DNA of 37,640 nucleotides, from assembly GCA_964624875.1 (NCBI GenBank), contig CAZUZA010000009.1, positions 1 through 37,640 of the forward strand, read 5' to 3'. A model generated the notes under the pieces. The model ran no database searches, had not been told where the DNA came from, and saw nothing but the letters and a program-made list of their open reading frames with translations. A program made the translations under genes and the position numbers. The DNA comes from Atopostipes sp964624875 (GTDB lineage Bacteria; Bacillota; Bacilli; Lactobacillales; Carnobacteriaceae_A). This document shows positions 31,404 to 37,640 of the stretch, piece after piece; within the stretch, counting starts at the first letter, position 1, and every line of letters starts with the position of its first letter.

Positions 31404-32675
31404 TTACTCTTTTGCAAAATATACTGCATCGCCTGTTAAGACAACTTCATAATAATTCTCAACACTTTGTGCTGAAAATTGTACGTTGAAAACTGCATCG
31501 AATTTTCCTTCACGGATATCATTACGAATCGAATCAAGACACTTGTTGTATGCATTTATATAGCCTTCTCTAGGCGTTGTTGACCTGAAAATACCTGGTC
31601 GTAAACTATGCGCATAAACAACTGGACGAGTATAGACAAACCCTCTTGGAATCGTATTATTACTAATAATCATCGACTCTGCATCAAAACGAGCATCTAA
31701 TACATTTGGTTTAACAGTGCCTTTTCGTTCATCAAAAGGAACAAAGTGAAAGTCTTCTTCTGATTCTAAATCCGGTTCATCAAACACGTCTTCTTCAATC
31801 GAGTCTTCTCTTTCATCTAAGTCTTGTGCTTCATTTTTTTGCATAGGTTTTGTATCCTCCTCATCGAATCTTGCTTCATATGGTTCGTCTAAGGTCTCTT
31901 CATCCACTTCTGGAAAAGTTTCTTCATATACTAGGTCTTCCTGATCCGCCTCTTCAACTTCAATTGGCTCTTCTTCAGTCGGTTCATCGATGACCAATCT
32001 TTCTTCGTCATCGGTATCTTCATCCACTGTGACTGGGAAAATAATGACTTCTTCTTCAAATAGAGCTTCTTCTATTTCAGCCGGACCTTCTGTATCGTCT
32101 GAAATAGCGTCCTCTTCTTCAGTTAAGTCGGCTGTTTCATCAAGAACTTGCGTACTTTCTTCAGCTGGAATATGATTCTCATCTTCCTCTGACTCTAATT
32201 GTTCAAAGTATACTTGCACAGCTTCTCTATTTTCTTTCACTATAGCAGTCAACACACCGAAGTCTTCTTCTAAAGACTCTGTGCCCACCCCAATCGCTAA
32301 CGTCTCATAAGCAAAGTGCATTTCAAGATGATCGTATGCTTTTTCAACAGATACCTCGTTGTCAAATGTTGCATAGCCGTACGTTCGATTCACGGGAGAG
32401 CCATAGTCAGAAGCCGTCGTATAAGCAATAAATGCCGAATGCACCATCACAACAGCTACTTGAGATTTCCCAAACATACTAATTTTGGGCTCCCCAATTA
32501 TCATAGCTTGAAACTCTGGCTCTGTTTGGCCAAAGTTATTCTGATTTTCCAAGTAAGTTGCCAAGTTATTTGGTAACTTTCTCATAAAAGCTTCAATATG
32601 TTTTTTCGCATACTCTTCACCTTTATTTGGAAATGCATTGACATAAAAATCTTCACTATAACGTATTTCTTTCAT
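31404..32675 (-). CDS. Unknown acidic three-part protein between yhbY and nadD
   Basis: I do not recognise this 423-residue protein as a whole. Residues 1-155 look like a folded alpha/beta domain (HIEAFMRKLPNNLATYLEN, MFGKSQVAVVMVHSAFIAY, YGYATFD). Residues about 156-330 are a low-complexity linker dominated by Glu and Asp, surely disordered. Residues 335-423 (MIISNNTIPRGF, YINAYNKCLDSIRNDIREGK, FDAVFNVQFS, YYEVVLTGDAVYF) follow the pattern of the YbjQ/UPF0145 (DUF74) fold, which forms pentamers; this is a remote similarity judged by eye. No signal or membrane segment. Start is ATG 32675 with GGGGGA 6 bases upstream. It interrupts the otherwise conserved yhbY-nadD order. Confidence 0.75.
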   Translation of the reverse strand: MKEIRYSEDFYVNAFPNKGEEYAKKHIEAFMRKLPNNLATYLENQNNFGQTEPEFQAMIIGEPKISMFGKSQVAVVMVHSAFIAYTTASDYGSPVNRTYGYATFDNEVSVEKAYDHLEMHFAYETLAIGVGTESLEEDFGVLTAIVKENREAVQVYFEQLESEEDENHIPAEESTQVLDETADLTEEEDAISDDTEGPAEIEEALFEEEVIIFPVTVDEDTDDEERLVIDEPTEEEPIEVEEADQEDLVYEETFPEVDEETLDEPYEARFDEEDTKPMQKNEAQDLDEREDSIEEDVFDEPDLESEEDFHFVPFDERKGTVKPNVLDARFDAESMIISNNTIPRGFVYTRPVVYAHSLRPGIFRSTTPREGYINAYNKCLDSIRNDIREGKFDAVFNVQFSAQSVENYYEVVLTGDAVYFAKE

Positions 32676-32715
32676 CGACAATCCCCCAATTCTAAAGTAT
32701 CAGCCATGTTAAAAA

Positions 32716-33027
32716 TTATTTAGGTAATTCTGTAGAATACTGTTGGTATTTTTCTTCTTGTGCTGGTAAATATAAGACCAACACTTTTCCAATCACTTGT
32801 ACAACTGTAATATCCGAATGTTCTTCAATAAAAGCTGCTGCTTCTTTTGCTGTCACACTCGCATTTTGAAGAAGTTGAACTTTCATTAATTCACGCTTAG
32901 AAAGTGCTTCTTCATATTCTGAAACAATATCTTCTGATATATCATTTTTACCAATTTGAAAAACTGGTGACATATGGTGTGCTTCTGCACGTAAAAATCT
33001 CTTTTGTTTTCCGGTTAATTTAACCAT
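32716..33027 (-). CDS. yhbY: YhbY family RNA-binding protein (CRM domain)
   Basis: A 103-residue CRM-domain protein that binds pre-50S particles in ribosome assembly. MVKLTGKQKRFLRAEAHHM and FQIGKNDIS are diagnostic; the VLYLPAQEEK end matches the family. AGAGGAG lies 7 bases before the ATG. It follows yqeH. Confidence 0.95.
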   Translation of the reverse strand: MVKLTGKQKRFLRAEAHHMSPVFQIGKNDISEDIVSEYEEALSKRELMKVQLLQNASVTAKEAAAFIEEHSDITVVQVIGKVLVLYLPAQEEKYQQYSTELPK

Positions 33028-33058
33028 TAAAAATCTCCTCTTATATGACTCAAATTTG

Positions 33059-34192
33059 TTAAATAAGTGCTTTACGAATAAAGACTTCGATACCTTCTGG
33101 AGCCCACATTGATACTTTCGTATTCGGTTCCTGAATATCTACCCAGCCTAAACCAGATACAACGATATCTGATGGTGATTTCACCGTAAAGGAATGTTTC
33201 TTTAATTTTGGAAAATCAGCTACATTTTTCATTGCAGGAGGCGTTAATAATTCACCTACATGATTTTCATATAGTTCATCTGCATTTTCTAATTTCGTAC
33301 GGTGTAGTTTCACGTCATTTGATTTATAAAAAACAAACGGTAATTTCCCATTTCCTTTTTCATAATCAAATCGTGCTAAACCACCAAAAAATACAGATTG
33401 TTCTTCATTTAATTGATAGACGATCGGTTTAATTTCACGTCGTGGAATAATCGTCTTTAATGCATCACGATTTAAATGATTCGTCATGTTTGAACGTAAA
33501 ATAATTCCTGGCGTATCAATTAAGTTTTTACCATCTTCTAAAGGAATTTCAATACTTCCCAAAGTCGTCCCTGGGAAATAAGATGTTGTAATGACATCTG
33601 GTGAATCCGTAGCTATATTAATGATTTGGTTAATTAACGTCGATTTACCAACGTTTGTCGCACCAACAATATAGACATCGCGACCTTTACGTACTTTATC
33701 GATTGTCTTCATTAATTCACGAACACTATCTTTTTTCAAAGCACTTGTCATAACGACTTCTACAGGACGAATCCCAACTTCTTGTACACGCTCCGTAACC
33801 CACTGGCGCATGTTACCTTCACCTAAAGATTTTGGTAACAAGTCCACTTTATTCCCCACGATAATTAATGGATTATTTCCAGCAAAACGTTGCATACCGT
33901 TAATAAGGCTCCCATTAAAATCAAACACATCGATAACGTTAACAACTAACGCATCTTTCGAGCTAATGTCATTTAACATCGTTAAGAAGTCATCATCTGT
34001 TAATTCAACTTCAGATACTTCATTATAATGACGTAATCGGAAACATCTCTTACAGTACACATCTTGCAATTCTTCTGCTGGTTTATTTAATACAGACGAC
34101 GGCACAAAACCCGCCTTATCCTCTGTATTCGATTGTAGTTCAGCCCCACAACCGATACAAAATACACTCTCATTATTCATTGATTCGCTCAT
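33059..34192 (-). CDS. yqeH: Ribosome biogenesis GTPase YqeH
   Basis: YqeH is a circularly permuted GTPase needed for 30S assembly. In the 377 residues an N-terminal zinc finger (CIGCG near 12, CKRCFRLRHYN near 47) precedes the permuted motifs: NKVDLLP (G4) near 115, GATNVGKSTLIN (G1) near 175, TSYFPGTT (G2) and LIDTPGI (G3) near 225. The C-terminal RNA-binding half follows. The start at 34192 has GGGGA 8 bases upstream and overlaps the end of yqeG by 20 bases. Confidence 0.96.
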   Translation of the reverse strand: MSESMNNESVFCIGCGAELQSNTEDKAGFVPSSVLNKPAEELQDVYCKRCFRLRHYNEVSEVELTDDDFLTMLNDISSKDALVVNVIDVFDFNGSLINGMQRFAGNNPLIIVGNKVDLLPKSLGEGNMRQWVTERVQEVGIRPVEVVMTSALKKDSVRELMKTIDKVRKGRDVYIVGATNVGKSTLINQIINIATDSPDVITTSYFPGTTLGSIEIPLEDGKNLIDTPGIILRSNMTNHLNRDALKTIIPRREIKPIVYQLNEEQSVFFGGLARFDYEKGNGKLPFVFYKSNDVKLHRTKLENADELYENHVGELLTPPAMKNVADFPKLKKHSFTVKSPSDIVVSGLGWVDIQEPNTKVSMWAPEGIEVFIRKALI

Positions 34193-34715
34193 CTAGTGAA
34201 TCCCCCCACTTCATATTTGGATCTGATTTCATTAATGCACGCATCACGCGCAATTCGACAAATCGATTAAACTTTGTATTCCATGCATCAGACTCCATAA
34301 TTGGTTTTACTAATACATTACGCATCCCAAAACGATTCGCCCCTAAAACATCGGTCAATACTTGATCTCCTACCATAACCACTTGCTCTTTCGGAAGATT
34401 TAAGATTTCCTCTGCTTTACGGAATCCTCGTCTTGAAGGCTTCAAACCACGAGGGATATATTCTAACGATAAATAATCCGCCACTTTCTGTACACGATCC
34501 CCTGAATTATTTGACAATATAACAACCGGAATGCCCGCAGCTTCCATGCGCTCAATCCATAAAATAGATTCTTCCGTTGCCTCCGGGTGATCCCAAGCAA
34601 TCAACGTATTATCCAAGTCCGTTAAAACGGCCTTAATATTATTTTTCTCTAATTGTTCCGGTGTAATCGAGTAAATCGAATGCACCATCCAAGTTGGTTT
34701 AAACCATTTTAACAT
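34173..34715 (-). CDS. yqeG: YqeG family HAD phosphatase
   Basis: A 180-residue HAD superfamily (IIIA) phosphatase. HAD motif I is VLTDLDNTLIAWD near residue 35, motif II VVILSNNSGDR near 70, and motif III/IV QVVMVGDQVLTDVLGANR near 115. The physiological substrate is not settled; mitochondrial homologues act on phosphatidylglycerophosphate. The start is the ATG at 34715 with AAAGGAA upstream; the TTG at 34721 is less likely. First of the yqeG-yqeH-yhbY run. Confidence 0.93.
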   Translation of the reverse strand: MLKWFKPTWMVHSIYSITPEQLEKNNIKAVLTDLDNTLIAWDHPEATEESILWIERMEAAGIPVVILSNNSGDRVQKVADYLSLEYIPRGLKPSRRGFRKAEEILNLPKEQVVMVGDQVLTDVLGANRFGMRNVLVKPIMESDAWNTKFNRFVELRVMRALMKSDPNMKWGDSLDERINE

Positions 34716-34755
34716 AATCAAATTCCTTTTCGTTTTTCTAAATAAATGATTCCTC

Positions 34756-35010
34756 TTATTCTCTTTCAGGAAGAACCGGCTGAATTAACTCATAAATCTC
34801 CATAGCAACAAAATCAATATTATCATACTCTTGAATATCCACTTCAATCGTAAAATCGTTCAAAATAAATAAATCACGATTATGATCATAAGTCACTTCA
34901 ACACGGTCCACACCGTCAACAGTAAAGCGACGAACCTGAAGTTCCTTCGTCTCATCCGCCATCATTGCCTCTAAACGCGTAATAATCGATCTTAATTTTG
35001 ATTCTTTCAT
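34756..35010 (-). CDS. YkuJ-like (DUF1797) small protein
   Basis: An 84-residue cytosolic protein. The N-terminal ESKLRSIITRLEAMMAD, central RRFTVDGVDRVEVTY and C-terminal YDNIDFVAMEIYELIQ fit the DUF1797/YkuJ family of small alpha/beta proteins of unknown function. AGAGAGG lies about 10 bases before the ATG. Probably first gene of the unit with yqeG, from the promoter near 35056-35064. Confidence 0.85.
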   Translation of the reverse strand: MKESKLRSIITRLEAMMADETKELQVRRFTVDGVDRVEVTYDHNRDLFILNDFTIEVDIQEYDNIDFVAMEIYELIQPVLPERE

Positions 35011-35055
35011 TCGTTTTCAACCTCTCTGTGCATTATAATGCCATTCTTACCTTTT

Positions 35056-35064
35056 ATTTTACCA
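35056..35064 (-). promoter_or_regulatory. Extended -10 promoter for the ykuJ-yqeGH unit
   Basis: The minus strand reads TGGTAAAAT (35064-35056), an extended -10 without a clear -35. A TATAAT nearer the gene (in GCATTATAATGC) is an alternative, but its leader would be very short. Confidence 0.55.
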
Positions 35065-35189
35065 AATTTCACACTAAAATACATTGAATTCGTTCGCTTT
35101 ATTTTATTCTTGGTAAAATGATAAGTCTTCTATTGAAGAGGTCGAGTCTGTTCCTTCACATAAGTTTTGTGATGAAAGTTAAAAATGCA

Positions 35190-35216
35190 GAAAAGTGCTG
35201 ACAATTAATCAGCACT
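35190..35216 (-). terminator. Terminator after the dehydrogenase gene
   Basis: On the minus strand AGTGCTGA and TCAGCACT form a perfect 8-bp stem around a 7-base loop, followed by TTTTCTGCATTTTT. Confidence 0.8.
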
Positions 35217-35251
35217 CTCCCTTTGCTATCGATTAAATTAAGTGATGTGAC

Positions 35252-36112
35252 TTACTCCCACCATAACTTGATTAAGGCTTGAGTTCCTTCATCACCATGA
35301 CCATTTTGTTCTAACTTTTCATATAAGGCATAAGCTTGCTTCGTTGCTGGTAACTCTAAATCCATTTTCTCAGCTTCGTCTAAAGCAATCTTCAAGTCCT
35401 TCAAGAAGTGTTTCACAAAAAATCCTGGTGAATAATCATCGGCTATAATACGTGGTGCATAATTACTTAATGACCAGTTTTGAGCCGCGCCACCACTCAC
35501 TGTTTTAACAACTTCATCTAAATTTAGTCCAGCTGCTTTTGCATAAACAAGCATTTCAGTCAGACCTGTCATTGTACCAGCTACCATTATTTGATTAACC
35601 ATTTTTGTGTGTTGCCCACTACCGGCTTCACCAAATAAACGAAGAGCTGCAGAGAAAGTATCTAATATTGGATGCACCTTGTCAAATGCTTCTTTTTTTC
35701 CACCAACCATAACGGTCAGCGTCCCATTTTTTGCCCCTAAATCGCCTCCTGAAACAGGCGCGTCTAATGATTGAACGCCAATCTTTTCAGACTCTTCAGC
35801 AAGCTTGATGGCTAATGCAGGCGTACTTGTCGTCATATCAATAATGATCTTACCTTCAGCTAAGCCCTCAAACACACCATCTCGATCAAAGTAGACACTC
35901 TCTACATCGCTTGGATAACCAACAATCGTCAAAATAATATCTGACGTGCGCGCAATATCCGCTGGGGTATCTTGCCAGACAGCACCTTCTTCAGTGAGTG
36001 GCATCGCCTTTTCTTTTGTACGATTATAAACATTCACATCATAGCCTGCATTCAATAAATGCCTCACCATAGATGAACCCATAACTCCAGTTCCAATAAA
36101 TCCAATTTTCAT
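35252..36112 (-). CDS. NAD(P)-dependent beta-hydroxyacid dehydrogenase family protein
   Basis: A 286-residue cytosolic enzyme of the 3-hydroxyisobutyrate/tartronate semialdehyde reductase family (YkwC-like). The Rossmann motif is MKIGFIGTGVMGSSMVRHL; substrate-binding DAPVSGGDLGAKNGTL is near residue 118, the catalytic Lys lies in GSGQHTKMVNQ near 165, and KDLKIALDEA near 240. NRT after the second strand suggests NADP preference. Substrate cannot be told from sequence. AGGAGG sits 8 bases before the ATG. It is 32 bases after an unknown membrane protein gene. Confidence 0.9.
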   Translation of the reverse strand: MKIGFIGTGVMGSSMVRHLLNAGYDVNVYNRTKEKAMPLTEEGAVWQDTPADIARTSDIILTIVGYPSDVESVYFDRDGVFEGLAEGKIIIDMTTSTPALAIKLAEESEKIGVQSLDAPVSGGDLGAKNGTLTVMVGGKKEAFDKVHPILDTFSAALRLFGEAGSGQHTKMVNQIMVAGTMTGLTEMLVYAKAAGLNLDEVVKTVSGGAAQNWSLSNYAPRIIADDYSPGFFVKHFLKDLKIALDEAEKMDLELPATKQAYALYEKLEQNGHGDEGTQALIKLWWE

Positions 36113-36144
36113 TCGTCGCTTCCTCCTATATAATTCCGTTCATT

Positions 36145-36687
36145 TTAAGTCGTCAAAATAAAATAGCTGGCTGTGAGTAGTAAAATGACACCTGTCGATA
36201 AACAGGCTTGAGCTGCAGATGTCGTTGTTATTTCCGTTTCTTCTCCACCCTTACCATAAATAATCGCTAAGGCAACCGCAATTGAAACGGCCATGATTGT
36301 GTAGGCATAAGTTTGGTACAACCAAGTGTACATGAGAAAATGAATGGCAGCCGCCACACTAAACACAAATGGAATCAGTGTAAAATGTTTCTTTGTGAAC
36401 ATGGCGATTAATAAAGGTAAAACTAGCAGCTGACTCATTGCTATAATAATCGTAAGGCTATTCAATTCTGCGACAGCTGGTCGATTTTCAAAGGCACCAA
36501 TGAAATTCATCAAAAATAACGCTGCCGGTAAGGCGATCATTCCTTGAAACAAAGTCGCCAGTGACGCATAAGATTCCTTCACTTTTTTCCATAGAATACC
36601 ACAAATGATCCAGGTCACCCCATAAGCAAATAAAAATGGGCTACCTGATAAATTGACTTGTGCGAGTTGCTCAAGATTTTCAATCAT
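36145..36687 (-). CDS. Six-helix membrane protein of unknown function (perhaps DUF7010-like)
   Basis: A 180-residue protein with about six membrane helices (FLFAYGVTWIICGILW, MIALPAALFLMNFIGAF, LTIIIAMSQLLVLPLLIAMF, LIPFVFSVAAAIHFLMYTW, YTIMAVSIAVALAIIYG, LSTGVILLLTASYFIL). It has no transporter motif I can recognise. GTGAGGAG lies 7 bases before the ATG. It precedes the dehydrogenase gene closely and may be cotranscribed with it. Confidence 0.7.
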   Translation of the reverse strand: MIENLEQLAQVNLSGSPFLFAYGVTWIICGILWKKVKESYASLATLFQGMIALPAALFLMNFIGAFENRPAVAELNSLTIIIAMSQLLVLPLLIAMFTKKHFTLIPFVFSVAAAIHFLMYTWLYQTYAYTIMAVSIAVALAIIYGKGGEETEITTTSAAQACLSTGVILLLTASYFILTT

Positions 36688-36740
36688 ACAATTCTCCTCA
36701 CTTTCATGAATTCCGTTTCGTCTCTTCTATTTTAATTAAC

Positions 36741-36768
36741 AAAAAAGGAGCTAGATTCCCAGCTCCTC
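36741..36768 (-). terminator. Terminator after ptsI
   Basis: On the minus strand AGGAGCT pairs with AGCTCCT around an 8-base loop and is followed by TTTTTG, just past the ptsI stop codon. Confidence 0.92.
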
Positions 36769-36783
36769 CTCAAAATCTTTAAA

Positions 36784-37640
36784 TTATTTTGTGTACTCTT
36801 CAACTAATGCGATAACTTCATCGTTTGTAGTTGCTTCGTTTAAGGCTTTGTCTACCATTTCTGCCATTTTTGCAGAGTCTAGACGTTTCATCAAACTACG
36901 CGTCTTCAAGATGCTTGTTGCACTCATTGAGAATTCATCTAATCCCATACCAACTAGTAATGGTACAGCTATTTGATCTCCCGCCATTTCACCACACATA
37001 CCTGCCCATTTACCTTCAGCGTGAGCTGCATCAATAACATTTTTAACTAAACGTAAAATTGATGGGTTATATGGTTGGTATAAGTATGAAACTTGTTCGT
37101 TCATACGGTCTGCAGCCATTGTGTATTGGATTAAATCATTTGTACCAATACTGAAGAAATCAACTTCCTTAGCAAATTGGTCAGCTAAAACTGCTGCTGC
37201 TGGAATTTCAACCATGATACCAACTTGGATCGTGTCTGAAACTTCAACACCTTCTGTTTCAAGTTTTTCTTTTTCTTCTGTATAAATAGCTTTTGCCGCG
37301 CGGAATTCTTGTAACGTTGCGATCATTGGGAACATAATACGTAAGTTTCCGTAAACAGAAGCACGTAATAAGGCTCTTAATTGAGTTCTAAAAATCTCAT
37401 CTTGATCTAAACTAATACGAATTGCACGGTAACCTAAGAACGGGTTCATTTCATGTGGCAATTCTAGGTAAGGTAATTCTTTGTCTCCACCGATATCCAT
37501 TGTACGAACAACAACTGGGTGGTCACCCATGCCTTCAAGCACAGCTTTGTATGCTTCAAATTGTTCGTCTTCAGTAGGAAGCTCTTCAGAATCCATGTAT
37601 AGGAATTCTGTACGGTATAAACCAACTGCTTCTCCACCGT
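36784..37640 (-). CDS. ptsI: PTS Enzyme I, C-terminal part (cut by window edge)
   Basis: Phosphoenolpyruvate-protein phosphotransferase starts the sugar phosphotransferase relay by passing phosphate from PEP to HPr. About 284 C-terminal residues are present, the PEP-binding TIM barrel: GLYRTEFLYMD at the window edge, RTMDIGGDKELPY, MFPMIATLQEF, FFSIGTNDLIQYTMAADR, and the active-site Cys in MCGEMAGD. The frame stays open to the last base, so the gene continues to the right with its swivelling His domain, probably after ptsH. The internal ATG at 37596 is not the start. Confidence 0.97.
   Translation of the reverse strand, partial: GGEAVGLYRTEFLYMDSEELPTEDEQFEAYKAVLEGMGDHPVVVRTMDIGGDKELPYLELPHEMNPFLGYRAIRISLDQDEIFRTQLRALLRASVYGNLRIMFPMIATLQEFRAAKAIYTEEKEKLETEGVEVSDTIQVGIMVEIPAAAVLADQFAKEVDFFSIGTNDLIQYTMAADRMNEQVSYLYQPYNPSILRLVKNVIDAAHAEGKWAGMCGEMAGDQIAVPLLVGMGLDEFSMSATSILKTRSLMKRLDSAKMAEMVDKALNEATTNDEVIALVEEYTK

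Noticed and set aside
31990..32175. Ser-rich plus-strand frame over the acidic linker of the 423-residue gene
   Set aside because: A shadow of GAA/GAT codons read in reverse; no ribosome binding site.
1..37640. tRNA or rRNA genes, insertion sequences, integrases or phage genes
   Set aside because: None was seen on either strand; the island has no transposase and no visible terminal inverted repeats, though the gaps could hide them.

Overview
The window is a piece of an AT-rich Gram-positive chromosome from the order Lactobacillales. The division and cell-wall (dcw) gene order, the N-terminally extended NadD, the pairing of pfs with luxS and the AGGAGG-type ribosome binding sites suggest a Carnobacteriaceae, Aerococcaceae or Enterococcaceae-like organism; the genus cannot be read from the sequence. 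Almost everything is on the minus strand. Only ald, the xpaC-telA pair and the NERD gene are on plus.

Left part (1-7220): the first 12 codons of rpsD with a consensus promoter and a long leader, an aldo/keto reductase, a CsbD-like protein, alanine dehydrogenase, then a minus-strand group of nudF, a small MacP-like membrane protein, mtnN (pfs) and luxS (methyl-cycle detoxification and AI-2), and a plus-strand xpaC-telA pair ending in a strong terminator.

Middle part (7226-24700): a complete dcw cluster, in transcription order mraZ, rsmH, ftsL, pbp (PBP2x-like with PASTA), mraY, murD, murG, divIB, ftsA, ftsZ, sepF, yggT, ylmH, divIVA, followed by ileS under a T-box. Terminators and promoters divide it into mraZ-rsmH-ftsL-pbp, mraY-murD-murG-divIB, ftsA onward, and ileS. 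The mraZ promoter carries three 10-bp-phased boxes that look like the MraZ operator.

Island (24834-26315): two runs of exactly 100 N enclose a 1,282-bp contig. It holds one gene for a NERD-domain (PD-(D/E)XK-type) nuclease-like protein. On each side, at the contig edge, are copies of the same GC-rich 42-bp tandem repeat in the same orientation. The island sits exactly between mraZ and the DUF3397-rpmF-yceD genes that normally lie next to mraZ in this order. This is the best candidate for something undescribed, but scaffold gaps mean its size, orientation and even placement are not proven.

Right part (26459-35010): the conserved ribosome-assembly and NAD block ykuJ-like, yqeG, yqeH, yhbY, an unfamiliar 423-residue acidic protein, nadD, yqeK, rsfS, yqeM, tmcAL, then yceD-rpmF from a perfect promoter overlapping the tmcAL stop codon, and DUF3397. 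The right edge has a hydroxyisobutyrate-dehydrogenase-family enzyme, a six-helix membrane protein and the C-terminal half of ptsI (Enzyme I).
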